A program made the position numbers and the translations under genes. A model generated the notes under the pieces. That model had not been told where the DNA came from, did not search any database, and was given only the letters and a program-made list of their open reading frames with translations. Shown one piece after another: positions 8,482-16,957 of a stretch of 64,000 nucleotides of DNA (its first letter is position 1; every line of letters starts with the position of its first letter). Source of the DNA: Alphaproteobacteria bacterium (GTDB lineage Bacteria; Myxococcota_A; UBA796; GCA-2862545); contig JACKEQ010000022.1 of assembly GCA_020632885.1 (NCBI GenBank), positions 1 through 64,000 of the forward strand, in the 5' to 3' direction.

Positions 8482-9604
8482 GGCCCTCCACCGCCTCGAA
8501 GCGCTCCAGGTGCCGGCGGCCGCGGCGCTCGCCCTGCAGCGTGTCGGCGAGGAAGGCGGCGGTGAGCTGGTTGGTGAGCGCGAGTGCTGTGGGCTTGTCC
8601 CAGGCGGGGTCCGAGCAGAAGAGCGCCGAGAACTCCTCGGGCAGGCCGGCCGTCCAGGGCATGCTGTCGCACGTGGTGGTGACGATGAAGTGGTCGGCCC
8701 CCTCGAAGGTCACGAGCGCACGGGTCTCGCTGGACACGTGGTCCCACGCGAGCCCACCGCCCCAGGCCCACGGGGCGGCGGTGTCGCCTGTGCCCCCGAG
8801 CAGCATGGCGGGCACGGTGACCTCCGCGAGCCCGACGTCACCGAACATCCCGGCGTCCGGGGCCATCGCGACGATCGCGTCCACCCGGTCGTCCGCGAGG
8901 GACGGCCAGAGGCCGTCGGGCACGGCGTCCAGGCCCATCTCGGCGGCCAGGACGTCCTCCTGGCCGAGGAAGGGCTGGCAGAAGAACGCGTCGGTGAAGG
9001 GGTCGAGCTCACCCTGGCAGGCGTCCGCCAGCCAGCCCGTGTGGATGCGGGCCCCACCCGCTGCGAGCGCGGTCGTCCCGCCGTAGGAGTGCCCGATGAC
9101 GGCGACCGCGTCGGTGTCGATGATGCCGTCGAGCACGCCGGTCTCCGCGAGGTCCAGGGTCGCGCTCACCTCGAGGGGCCGGGACACCGTGGCGTGCAGG
9201 ACGTCGGTGGCCCAGTCGTACTCGACGTGCTCGGGCCCGAGGACGACGAAGCCGCGGGAGGCGAGGTGCTCGGCGAGCGGGTGGTACCACTCGGGGCTCA
9301 TGCCGAAGCCGTGGGAGAGCACGACCAGCGGGTAGCTGCCGGGGGCCGGCGCGGCGTCGGCGATGGCGGCGCCGAAGAACGGCATCTCCGGGCTGTCGGG
9401 CCCGAAGAGGCGGACCTGCGCCATGTAGTCGATGTCCTCGACCCCGTCGGCGTCGGTCGGGTACCACGCCTTCACGGTGAGGTCGTCACCGGCGAGCACC
9501 GTGTAGCCGACGGCATGGTCACCGCGGGCGGCGTAGTCACGATCGGCGGCCGATCCGCAGGCAGCGAGGGTGGTGGCGGCGAGGAAGGCGAGGGTGCGGG
9601 TCAT
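8459..9604 (-). CDS. alpha/beta-hydrolase lipoprotein (PAF-acetylhydrolase-like)
   Basis: A 381-aa predicted esterase or lipase. MTRTLAFLAATTLAACGSAA is a lipoprotein signal; GGAG precedes the ATG. The oxyanion region PLVVLSHGFG and the nucleophile elbow GHSYGG (Ser near residue 172) are clear; a candidate acid is in APDAGMFGD or the GGTGDTAAP segment, and the late GADHF supplies the His. The order and the dienelactone/PAF-AH-like start (VKAWYPTDADG) fit bacterial homologues of platelet-activating factor acetylhydrolase. It overlaps the DUF255 gene tail-to-tail by 23 bases. A LysR gene lies 125 bases upstream on the same strand and could control it. Confidence 0.88.
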   Translation of the reverse strand: MTRTLAFLAATTLAACGSAADRDYAARGDHAVGYTVLAGDDLTVKAWYPTDADGVEDIDYMAQVRLFGPDSPEMPFFGAAIADAAPAPGSYPLVVLSHGFGMSPEWYHPLAEHLASRGFVVLGPEHVEYDWATDVLHATVSRPLEVSATLDLAETGVLDGIIDTDAVAVIGHSYGGTTALAAGGARIHTGWLADACQGELDPFTDAFFCQPFLGQEDVLAAEMGLDAVPDGLWPSLADDRVDAIVAMAPDAGMFGDVGLAEVTVPAMLLGGTGDTAAPWAWGGGLAWDHVSSETRALVTFEGADHFIVTTTCDSMPWTAGLPEEFSALFCSDPAWDKPTALALTNQLTAAFLADTLQGERRGRRHLERFEAVEGLRVETSR

Positions 9605-9729
9605 GGTGAGCTCCAGGCTTCGGGGTTCGTTCGTCCACGCTCTCGGTGGGACGTCTGGAGCTTATGCATGCGCTGACGTCTGGCCCTCGCCAGATTCAGC
9701 ATGTCCATCATGCGTTTTCGCATGGATGT

Positions 9730-10614
9730 TCACCGACCCGTGAGTGCCTCCGTGAGCCCGTCCGCGAGGGCGTCGAAGACCACCCGTACCCGCCGTGCCG
9801 TGTGCACCTCGCGGTGGCTGATGAGCCACATGGGCACGGGGAGCGCGATGTCCGGCGAGACGCGCACCATGCCGGGATCCGCGTCGCCCACGGCCTCCAT
9901 CATGATGCAGATCCCGAGACCCCGCCGCGCGAGGGCCCACTGGGCGAGGTGGCTCCGCGAGGTGATGGCGAGCTGCTCACCCGGCACGTCCAGGCCGTGA
10001 TGCCTGTAGACGGCGAGCAGCCGCTCGTCCCGGTCGAAGCCGATGTAGGTCGCCGCCAGCAGGTCGCCCCCGACGGCCTCGAGGTGACCCGGTGTGGCGT
10101 AGGGCCGCGCGGTGGCGTCCGGGAGACGGCGGGCGACCAGGCCGGGCTGGTCGGGACGGGTGTTGCGGACGGCGATGTCGGCCTCCCGTCGCGTGAGGTC
10201 GCGCACGTCGTTCGAGGCCACGAGCTCCAGCACGATCCGTGGGTGCTCCTCGCGGATCCGCGCCAGGATCGGCGGCAGCAGGTGGGCCGTGATCGTGTCG
10301 CTGGCCGTGATGGCCACCAGGCCCTCGGCGACCTCGCCCTCCCCGGCCGCCCGGAGGGAGAACCGCGTGGCGGCCTCGCCCATCGCGCGCACGTGCTCGA
10401 GGAGGTCCAGGCCCGCGTCCGTCACCTGCAGCCGGTTGCCGACGCGCTCGAACAGCACCACGCCCAGCTCGGCCTCGAGGGCCGTCACCTGGCGTCCGAT
10501 CGTGGGCTGCGTCGTGTTCAGGGCCGCCGCCGCGGCCGTCAGCGAGCCCTCTTCCGCCGTGACGAGGAAGGCCCGCGCCCGGTTCCAGTCGAAGTCGATG
10601 GTCCGCCAGTCCAT
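9730..10614 (-). CDS. LysR-family transcriptional regulator
   Basis: A 294-aa regulator. The N-terminal winged helix-turn-helix is typical: FLVTAEEGSLTAAAAALNTT, then QPTIGRQVTALEAELGVVLFER. The C-terminal two-lobed ligand-binding region begins with GEVAEGLVAITASDTITAHLLPPIL and includes DIAVRNTRPDQPGLVARRL, a pattern of group members resembling GcvA/YafC-like regulators. It is cotranscribed in direction with the downstream hydrolase and divergent from the small lipoprotein gene 124 bases away, so either could be a target. The inducer is unknown. Confidence 0.95.
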   Translation of the reverse strand: MDWRTIDFDWNRARAFLVTAEEGSLTAAAAALNTTQPTIGRQVTALEAELGVVLFERVGNRLQVTDAGLDLLEHVRAMGEAATRFSLRAAGEGEVAEGLVAITASDTITAHLLPPILARIREEHPRIVLELVASNDVRDLTRREADIAVRNTRPDQPGLVARRLPDATARPYATPGHLEAVGGDLLAATYIGFDRDERLLAVYRHHGLDVPGEQLAITSRSHLAQWALARRGLGICIMMEAVGDADPGMVRVSPDIALPVPMWLISHREVHTARRVRVVFDALADGLTEALTGR

Positions 10615-10738
10615 GCAGACGCCTATCTGGCTGCTGTGAATGGCGCGCAGCGCGACTCACAGCACGCTGCCAGGGGGTGTCTGTCGCAAGCTCGACGGCC
10701 TGCTCGCCCGCTGAGGTACCCTCGTCGCGGGAGGGCGC

Positions 10739-11173
10739 ATGGTGTTCCTGTCACTCGTGGCCTGCGGGACCCCCTGGACCCTCGACGGAGGCTGGGGAGG
10801 TCGGAGCGTGTGCGAGGACGACGACGTCCTGGACGTCGAGGCGATCTTCGACGCTGACCCCGAGACGGGCGTGGTGGACGGGCTGTTCGTCATCGACCTC
10901 CCCCTCGACCTCGGTCTGCTCGGGGAGATCGTCACGGTCCAGCGCGCCACCATCGAGGACGGCGTGCTCACGCTGTCCGACGGCGAGGTCGACGTGGGCG
11001 GGCACCTCGCGCGCGACCCGTCCTACACGAACGGCGAGACCCGCGAGTACACCTTCACCCTCGGCGGCGCGGAGGGCGACGAGACCCTGGAGGGCACGCT
11101 GGACCGGGTGAACGGCGAGGGCCAGGTGCTCCTCGCGTGCGACCTCGAGCTCGACCGCCTCCACGAGCCCTGA
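10739..11173 (+). CDS. small lipoprotein of unknown function
   Basis: A 144-aa protein starting MVFLSLVACGTPW, a short signal with LVAC lipobox, preceded by GGGAGG. The mature part is very acidic (CEDDDVLDVEAIFDADPETG) and beta-strand rich, with about 14 Asp and 17 Glu over 130 residues and three Cys after the lipobox. It lies 22 bases before the radical SAM gene and could be cotranscribed with that unit, but its lipoprotein nature makes a shared function doubtful. Confidence 0.65.
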   Translation: MVFLSLVACGTPWTLDGGWGGRSVCEDDDVLDVEAIFDADPETGVVDGLFVIDLPLDLGLLGEIVTVQRATIEDGVLTLSDGEVDVGGHLARDPSYTNGETREYTFTLGGAEGDETLEGTLDRVNGEGQVLLACDLELDRLHEP

Positions 11174-11195
11174 CCGGGTCCGTTAGATAGCCGTC

Positions 11196-11747
11196 ATGCG
11201 CATCGCTCACGTCGTCCCCGACACCGACGCCGAGGGTCCGGGCCGGCGGTTCGCCCTCTGGACCCAGGGTTGCTCGCTGCGCTGCAAGGGTTGCTGCAAC
11301 CCCGAGCTGTTCGGCCCGGGCGGCACCGAGCGGTCGGTCGACGACCTCCTCGCGGAGATCACGTCCACACCGGGCATCGAGGGGGTGAGCCTGCTGGGCG
11401 GCGAGCCCACCGAGCAGTCCGACCTCCTCGCGCTCTGTGCGGGTGTGCAGGCCGCCGGGCTCACGGTGATGCTGTACTCCGGTCACCTCCGGGAGACGAT
11501 CGAGGCCCGCCATCCCGGGCTCCTCGACCACGTCGACCTGCTCGTGGACGGCCCGTTCGACGTCCACCAGCGCGACGACAGCCGCCGCTGGATCGGCAGC
11601 CGCAACCAGCGCCTGCACGTGCTGTCCAGCGCGTACACCCACGACGACCCCCGCTTCGCCACCGCCCAGACCGTCGAGATCCGCTTCGACGCCGACGGGC
11701 TGGTCGTGAACGGCTGGCCGGACCTCGCCCGGAAGGTGGCCCGTTGA
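11196..11747 (+). CDS. NrdG-like radical SAM / 4Fe-4S single-cluster protein
   Basis: A 183-aa protein resembling the activating enzymes of anaerobic ribonucleotide reductase and pyruvate formate-lyase. The cluster motif is C26-SLR-C30-KG-C33 (CxxxCxxC, followed directly by a fourth Cys); GRRFALWTQGC precedes it, and LLGGEPTEQ supplies the GGE motif used for S-adenosylmethionine binding. LVDGPFDVHQRDDSRRWIGS matches the NrdG-type C terminus. No nrdD-type glycyl radical partner is present; instead the stop overlaps the next gene's TTG start (TTGA), placing it in a unit with an FtsH-like AAA+ protease. Radical SAM identity is strong; a specialised role in that unit is inferred from context. Confidence 0.88.
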   Translation: MRIAHVVPDTDAEGPGRRFALWTQGCSLRCKGCCNPELFGPGGTERSVDDLLAEITSTPGIEGVSLLGGEPTEQSDLLALCAGVQAAGLTVMLYSGHLRETIEARHPGLLDHVDLLVDGPFDVHQRDDSRRWIGSRNQRLHVLSSAYTHDDPRFATAQTVEIRFDADGLVVNGWPDLARKVAR

Positions 11748-12763
11748 CCCTCCGTGTCGCCCGCTCCGAGAGCCACTTCCTGCTCTTCGTGCGCAACGTC
11801 CTGCGCGGGGGGCCCCAGGACCAGCTGTTCACCCACCTGGCCGGCAAGAACCCCCTGTACCCGAGGATCGGCCCGACGGCCATGGGCATCCTGCAGCGCA
11901 GCCTGGCCCGCGGGTGCGTGCTCGCCCTCGCCCGGCACGGGGGCTGGCGCCGGGAGACCCGGCCCGTCGGCGACCCCGAGCACGCCGTGGACGGCCGCCT
12001 CTGGGACCGTCACCCGGACGTCCACCTCACCTTCCGGTCCTGGAGCTACCAGATCCTCGTGTGGTCCTGGACCCGCCCGCAGACCGACGCCGCTCCGTTC
12101 CCCAGGCCCCCCACGCGTCCGGGCCTGGGAGACCGCCTGGTGGCCTTCCTGGTCGCGCGCGCCCTCATCGAGGCGCGCCTCCCCCAGGGCCTCGCCGCCG
12201 TCGCCCACGAGCCCCTCGCACAGCTCTACGCGGCCGGGCGGGCCCCCCTCGTCGACGTCGACTGGCCCGCCTGGCTCGACACCGGCGGCGACATCCTCCT
12301 CGAGGGCCTCGGAGAGAGCCTCGGGCGGTCGTGGGCGGAGGCGGAGCGCTGGAAGCTCGGGCACACCGAGCCCCTCGCCCTCGCGGAGGTCGGGGAGGCC
12401 CAGCAGGCATTGCTCCGCGGGCTCCTCCAGGCGCTGGAGCACCGCGACCGGCTCGATCTGGCGGACTTCCTGCTCCACGCCGGGCAGCTCGTGGTCGCGG
12501 ATCCTGCCGCCCCACCGGTGCTGGAGCCCGTCGACCTGCGCGCCAGCTCGTCCCTCCGCGACCGCATGCGGGCCCGCGCGGCCTGCGCGGCCTTCACGGA
12601 TGCCGTCACGTTCCTCGCGGACGCCATGCACGGCCCGCGGTCCACGCGCTTCTTCGACGACACGTACGACGCCGCACAGGCCCGGCTGCGCCGCTGGGAG
12701 CGCTTCGGAGACGACCGGGCCCGCGTGTTCCGCGACGCGAGCGCCCGGCTCGCGGACATCTGA
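11744..12763 (+). CDS. unknown component of the FtsH-like/radical SAM unit
   Basis: A 339-aa protein of no family I can name firmly. The TTG that overlaps the previous stop is the likely start: earlier codons in frame read as low-complexity Arg/Pro sequence, whereas MTLRVARSESHFLLFVRNVL looks natural. It is alpha-helical and Trp-rich (HGGWRRETR, RSWSYQILVWSWTRP, VDVDWPAWLDTGGD), with few cysteines and no NTPase or nuclease motif that I can see. No TM segment. Position and overlap say it belongs with the radical SAM, 189-aa and AAA+/M41 genes; it may be one of the X-type accessory proteins of FtsH ternary systems. Confidence 0.75.
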   Translation: MTLRVARSESHFLLFVRNVLRGGPQDQLFTHLAGKNPLYPRIGPTAMGILQRSLARGCVLALARHGGWRRETRPVGDPEHAVDGRLWDRHPDVHLTFRSWSYQILVWSWTRPQTDAAPFPRPPTRPGLGDRLVAFLVARALIEARLPQGLAAVAHEPLAQLYAAGRAPLVDVDWPAWLDTGGDILLEGLGESLGRSWAEAERWKLGHTEPLALAEVGEAQQALLRGLLQALEHRDRLDLADFLLHAGQLVVADPAAPPVLEPVDLRASSSLRDRMRARAACAAFTDAVTFLADAMHGPRSTRFFDDTYDAAQARLRRWERFGDDRARVFRDASARLADI

Positions 12764-12812
12764 CCCCGACACAGCGTCCACCCACGATACAAGGAGACCC
12801 GGAGGTCCTCCC

Positions 12813-13382
12813 ATGAGCCGTTGCTACCGCATCTCCGTGAGCGAGTCGCTGGCCCGCCACGTCCACGTCGACGACGGGCTGCAGACCAAGCTCGAGCTGC
12901 TCGACATCCTGCCGTCCGAACGCATGGCCGAGCTGCTCGGCGCCCGGCTCGCCGAGCGCGGCTACGAGGCGAAGGAGGGGTCCGTCTGGGAGAAGACCCT
13001 CGAGAGTGGCGTGGTCGTGCGGGTGGACGTCGCCACCGGCACCGTCGACATCAGCCTCACCGAGGAGGCCGCGCTGGAGCTGGAGCGCAAGCGGTCCACC
13101 ACGGTAGCGGACGTCGACCCCCGCACCGTCGAGGAGGCCCTGCGCAAGAAGGTGAAGCAGCAGCTCGAGGAGGAGGCGGACGTCGCCACCGAGGCGCTGC
13201 GGGTGGAGGTCACGCGCAAGCTCGAGGAGGCCCTCTCCGGCGTGCGGAAGGAGCTCGACGACGCCGTGAACCGCGCCACCGCGGACGCGCTGAAGGAGAA
13301 GGCGAAGAGCCTCGGCGAGGTCACCGAGATCACGGAGGACGCCGAGACCGGAGCCGTCACCATCCGGGTGAGGGTCGGATGA
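12813..13382 (+). CDS. 189-aa accessory protein of the FtsH-like unit (duplicated small beta domain)
   Basis: Start ATG follows GGAGG (with a second AAGGAG further up). The N-terminal block MSRCYRISVSESLARHVHVD plus LELLDILPSERMAELLGARL is a pattern I associate with small proteins encoded beside FtsH-like AAA+ genes in planctomycetes and myxobacteria (FtsH ternary system accessory domains). A short strand-rich segment, GVVVRVDVATGTVDISL, is echoed at the C terminus by VTEITEDAETGAVTIRVRV, recalling DUF2997-type strands. Between them is a long charged helix (residues about 95-165) likely to be a coiled coil. The stop overlaps the AAA+ start (ATGA), implying tight stoichiometric coupling. Family assignment is from memory and unchecked. 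Confidence 0.75.
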   Translation: MSRCYRISVSESLARHVHVDDGLQTKLELLDILPSERMAELLGARLAERGYEAKEGSVWEKTLESGVVVRVDVATGTVDISLTEEAALELERKRSTTVADVDPRTVEEALRKKVKQQLEEEADVATEALRVEVTRKLEEALSGVRKELDDAVNRATADALKEKAKSLGEVTEITEDAETGAVTIRVRVG

Positions 13383-15454
13383 GCCGCATCCCGGAGGCCG
13401 AGCTCCCCGCGCAGCTCACGCCCTTCGAGGCGGTCGAGGCCGCCTACCCGGACGCGCTGGCCGGGATGATCCGCGCCATCCAGCGCGAGCTCCCGGTGCT
13501 CGTCGAGTGCGAGAAGGAGCTCATCCCCTACCTCTACAAGGCCCTGCGGGACCGCCTGAAGCGGCTCGGGCTCCGCTCCATGTACCTCGACGGGCGCGCG
13601 GCTCCCGACAGCCAGGTCCAGGGCATCATGCCCAACCTGCTCATCCAGATCCGCGATGCGGTGCGGGGGGCCGTCGAGAAGCGCGTCATCGTGCTGCCGC
13701 ACCTCGACCTCCTCACCACGTCGTCGGGCGGCCTGAACGCCGATGCACGCGAGGTGATCGGGCTCCTCTACGAGAACCCGAACCTGCTCTGGCTCGGCTT
13801 CAAGGACCCCAGCTTCCCGCTCCCCACGGTCATCGAGAACCTGTTCCCGCACCACGAGTGCATCTCCGGCGTCGAGCGCGACCGGCTCCGGCACCTCGTC
13901 ACCCAGCCCGAGAGCCGGAAGCTCGGCGAGGGGCTGCCGGTGTACGCGCTCTACAAGTACGTCTCGGGCACCCATGCCGTGCGCCTGCGTCGGCTGCTGC
14001 AGAGCATGGACGGCGAGGACTACCCGCCGGATCCGGGGCACGCGCTCCAGCAGCTCCGCTCGGGCACGCTCTCGGGCGGCATGAGCGTGCCGGAGCTCGA
14101 CCTCGACGACGACATCGGGGGCTACGCCAAGGTCAAGGAGCGCCTGAAGACCGAGATCCTCGACATCCTCGCCCACAAGGACACCCTCGAGAGCGAGGCC
14201 GAGATCTCCCGCATCGAGGCGCTCGTCCCGCGGGGCATGATCTTCTGGGGCCCGCCGGGCACCGGGAAGACCCTGTTCGCCAAGGCCATGGCGTCGTCGC
14301 TCGGGGCCGCTGTGATCATCGTCAGCGGCCCGGAGCTCAAGAGCAAGTGGCACGGCGAGAGCGAGCAGAACATCCGGCGGGTGTTCGTGCAGGCCCGCCA
14401 GTCCGCGCCGTCCATCATCGTCTTCGACGAGCTCGACTCCATCGCGTCCGCCCGCGGCGGCGACACCGGTGACGGGGGCGTCGGCCACTCGATGGTCAAC
14501 CAGCTCCTCACCGAGCTCGACGGCTTCCGGTCCAACGAGATGGTGTTCGTCGTGGGCACCACGAACTTCCCGGAGAGCCTGGATCCCGCGCTCCTCCGGC
14601 CCGGCCGCTTCGAGTTCAAGCTCCACATCCCGTACCCCGGAGCCGACGACCGGCGCGCGATCCTCGCGATCTACGACCGCAAGTTCGGGCTGCAGATGTC
14701 CGAGCGGGCGCTCGACTACGCCGTGAAGCGCACCCAGGGGCCCGTCGAGGGCGGCACCGGCCGGTACACGGGCGACCACCTCGAGGCGCTGTGCCGGGCG
14801 CTGGCGCGTCACCGGATCCGCACGTCGGCCACGGGGCCGACGGAGCCCGCGGACATCGACACCGTGCTCGAGTCCTTCGTGGATCGGCCCAAGCTCACCG
14901 CCGAGGAGGAGCGCGTCGTCGCCACCCACGAGTCCGGCCACGCGGTGGTGGCGATGCTCGCGGAGAACCTGCCGCCCATCGATCGCATCTCGATCCGCGG
15001 CGATCTGGGCGGGGCCCTCGGCTACGTCTCGTACGACGCGGCCATCAACCAGCACATCCAGACGCGGGGCGAGCTGCTCGACAGGCTCGCCGTGCTCTTC
15101 GGTGGGCGGGAGGCGGAGGATCTCCTGCTCGAGGACATGTCCTTCGGGTCCGCACACGACCTCGAGCAGGCCACGGGCATCGCGCGCTGGATGGTCGAGC
15201 GGCTCGCCATGGGTCCCGACTCGCTCGGCGTGCGCACGTTCCCGGCCGATCCGCGCGACCACGAGGTCAGCGAGGCGCGGCGGGCACGCCTGGAGGACGA
15301 GGTGGAGGCCATGCTGGAGGCCGCTCGTCTGCGGGCCCGCGAGGTCCTGGAGGAGAACCTCGACATGGTCCGCCTGCTCACGGAGACCCTCCTCGAGCGC
15401 AAGGTGATCGAGCGGAAGTCCTTCGAGGAGCTGGTCGCGGGGCGGGAAGCGTGA
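13379..15454 (+). CDS. soluble FtsH-like AAA+ ATPase with M41 zinc protease domain
   Basis: A 691-aa ATP-dependent protease. Residues 1 to about 240 form a degenerate NTPase-like region (VIVLPHLDLLTTSSGG, then ENPNLLWLGF) resembling the N-terminal part of Ycf46-type AAA proteins. The active AAA+ module has Walker A GPPGTGKT (291-298), Walker B IIVFDELDS and the second region of homology with LDPALLRPGRFEFKL. The M41 domain has the zinc motif HESGH (517-521) and SAHDLEQAT, where Asp is the expected third ligand. Canonical FtsH begins with two TM helices; none are present, so this is cytosolic. Last gene of the overlapping four-gene unit. Confidence 0.92.
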   Translation: MSRIPEAELPAQLTPFEAVEAAYPDALAGMIRAIQRELPVLVECEKELIPYLYKALRDRLKRLGLRSMYLDGRAAPDSQVQGIMPNLLIQIRDAVRGAVEKRVIVLPHLDLLTTSSGGLNADAREVIGLLYENPNLLWLGFKDPSFPLPTVIENLFPHHECISGVERDRLRHLVTQPESRKLGEGLPVYALYKYVSGTHAVRLRRLLQSMDGEDYPPDPGHALQQLRSGTLSGGMSVPELDLDDDIGGYAKVKERLKTEILDILAHKDTLESEAEISRIEALVPRGMIFWGPPGTGKTLFAKAMASSLGAAVIIVSGPELKSKWHGESEQNIRRVFVQARQSAPSIIVFDELDSIASARGGDTGDGGVGHSMVNQLLTELDGFRSNEMVFVVGTTNFPESLDPALLRPGRFEFKLHIPYPGADDRRAILAIYDRKFGLQMSERALDYAVKRTQGPVEGGTGRYTGDHLEALCRALARHRIRTSATGPTEPADIDTVLESFVDRPKLTAEEERVVATHESGHAVVAMLAENLPPIDRISIRGDLGGALGYVSYDAAINQHIQTRGELLDRLAVLFGGREAEDLLLEDMSFGSAHDLEQATGIARWMVERLAMGPDSLGVRTFPADPRDHEVSEARRARLEDEVEAMLEAARLRAREVLEENLDMVRLLTETLLERKVIERKSFEELVAGREA

Positions 15455-15508
15455 CGTCCCGGGGCCCCCGAGATAGACGCCCGCCACTCCCCTTCCGCGA
15501 GGTCCCCG

Positions 15509-16726
15509 ATGGACGTCCTGTTCCTGCAGCCCGCCTACCCCACCGAGATGCAGGCCTTCACGCGCGGTCTCGCGCAGACGGGCGCCAGGGTCTGGGGCGT
15601 CGGCGACACGCCCGAGGCCGGGCTCCCCACGGACCTCCGCCGTCATCTCGCGGGCTACCTCCGCGTCCCCGCCATCCTCGACGAGGGCGACGTGATCCGC
15701 CGGGTCGAGCAGTGGCTCGGCAGCCGCCGTCCCGACCGGGTCGAGGGCGCCTGGGAGCCCGTCACCATCCTGGCCGCCCGCCTGCGCGAGCGCTGGGGGC
15801 TGCCCGGCATGACGCTCGACACCGTGCTCGGCTTCCGCGACAAGAAGCTCATGCACGAGCGCATCGCGGAGGCCGGCCTGCGCTGCGCCCCCTCCGCCCG
15901 GGTCCGCACCGAGGCCGAGGCCTGGGCGGCGGCCGGCACCATCGGCTACCCCCTCGTCGTGAAGCCCACGGCGGGTGCGGGCGGGCGCGACACGTACATC
16001 TGCGAGGACGCCACCGCGCTGGCCGCGGCGCTCCAGGCCACTCGCCACGTGCCGGAGGTCGTCATCGAGGCCTTCGTCACGGGTGAGGAGTTCACGTACG
16101 AGGCGGTCACGGTGAACGGCAGGCCGTTCCTCGAGTCCGTCTGCCGCTACCTTCCCAACGTGCTCGACGCCCGCCAGAACGAGTGGATCAGCCCGATCAT
16201 CTTCTGCGTGCGCGACGTCGAGGACCCCGATCTCGCGGACGGCGTGCGGCTCGGTCGCCGGGCGCTCGACGCCCTCGGCATGGGCTCCGGCATCTCCCAC
16301 ATGGAGTGGTTCCGCCAGGGTGAGGGCCAGGCGGTGTTCGGCGAGATGGCGTGCCGTCCGCCGGGTGCGGAGATGATGAACCTCATGAACTACGCGCGCG
16401 ACACCGACCTCTACCGGGCCTGGGGACGCGCGGTGGTCGGCCTCGACCCCCAGGTGCCCGCCGAGCGGCCCTACAACGCCGCCATCATCTTCAAGCGGGC
16501 CGCCGGGAACGGACGGATCCGCGCCATCCACGGGCTGCGCGACTTCATGCGGAAGTACGGCCCCCACGTCGCACGCGTGGACCTCCTGCCCATCGGGGCT
16601 CCCCGCCGGAACTGGAAGGCGACGTTCAAGGGTGACGGGAACATCGTCGTGCGCCACCCGGACATGCAGCTGACGCTGCAGATGGCCCGCGAGGCCGCCT
16701 CGAGCATCCACCTCGTCGCCGCCTGA
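15509..16726 (+). CDS. ATP-grasp family ligase
   Basis: A 405-aa ATP-grasp enzyme that would join a carboxylate to an amine or thiol through an acylphosphate. The pre-ATP-grasp region starts MDVLFLQPAYPTEMQAFTRG. The ATP-grasp fold shows GYPLVVKPTAGAGGRDTYIC (ATP lysine and glycine loop), EAFVTGEEFTYEAV (adenine pocket and hinge), and the metal site FGEMACRPPGAEMMNLMNYA with E and N ligands. The general shape fits carnosine-synthase/biotin-carboxylase-like single ligases acting on amino acids. It lies 54 bases after the AAA+ gene, same strand, without overlap; joint function is possible but unproven. Substrate unknown. Confidence 0.88.
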   Translation: MDVLFLQPAYPTEMQAFTRGLAQTGARVWGVGDTPEAGLPTDLRRHLAGYLRVPAILDEGDVIRRVEQWLGSRRPDRVEGAWEPVTILAARLRERWGLPGMTLDTVLGFRDKKLMHERIAEAGLRCAPSARVRTEAEAWAAAGTIGYPLVVKPTAGAGGRDTYICEDATALAAALQATRHVPEVVIEAFVTGEEFTYEAVTVNGRPFLESVCRYLPNVLDARQNEWISPIIFCVRDVEDPDLADGVRLGRRALDALGMGSGISHMEWFRQGEGQAVFGEMACRPPGAEMMNLMNYARDTDLYRAWGRAVVGLDPQVPAERPYNAAIIFKRAAGNGRIRAIHGLRDFMRKYGPHVARVDLLPIGAPRRNWKATFKGDGNIVVRHPDMQLTLQMAREAASSIHLVAA

Positions 16727-16748
16727 CGGCGTCGAGGCCACCGGAACA

Positions 16749-16773
16749 CCGTCGGGGCGCAGAGCCCCGGCGG
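16749..16773. terminator. GC-rich hairpin between convergent genes
   Basis: A 10-bp stem (CCGTCGGGGC pairing with GCCCCGGCGG, including one G-T pair) closes a GCAGA loop. It sits between the ATP-grasp stop and the stop of the convergent small membrane gene, the right place for a two-way terminator. No T tract follows on either strand, so it would be weak or factor-assisted. Confidence 0.5.
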
Positions 16774-16774
16774 G

Positions 16775-16957
16775 TCACTTCCCGTCGTCTTCCTTGTAGC
16801 AGCACTCGTAGGGCCCGAGCCGCAGGCACACGTCTGCCGAGATGTCCGGCTCTACGGGCTTCTGCGGCATGAGCCTGGGAACCAGCGCGGCCGCCACGAG
16901 AGCGACGACCGACAACCCGAGCGTGAGCATCCACCCTTCGGTTCGCATCCGCTGCAT
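16775..16957 (-). CDS. 60-aa single-pass membrane protein
   Basis: Begins MQRMRTEGWMLTLGLSVVAL, one TM helix (about residues 9-29) with a positive-inside N terminus, then a 30-residue tail ending CLRLGPYECCYKEDDGK with three Cys. A strong AGGGAGG lies 5 bases before the ATG. The good ribosome site, the clean TM topology and the convergent hairpin at its end argue it is a real small gene. Function unknown. Confidence 0.6.
   Translation of the reverse strand: MQRMRTEGWMLTLGLSVVALVAAALVPRLMPQKPVEPDISADVCLRLGPYECCYKEDDGK

Noticed and set aside
11196..11747. Assignment as true NrdG, the class III ribonucleotide reductase activase
   Set aside because: No nrdD is nearby and the gene overlaps an unrelated unit; it is left as NrdG-like.
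12962..16741. 1259-codon minus-strand open frame across the AAA+ and ATP-grasp genes
   Set aside because: No recognisable motif and typical shadow composition; plus-strand genes have intact catalytic motifs.
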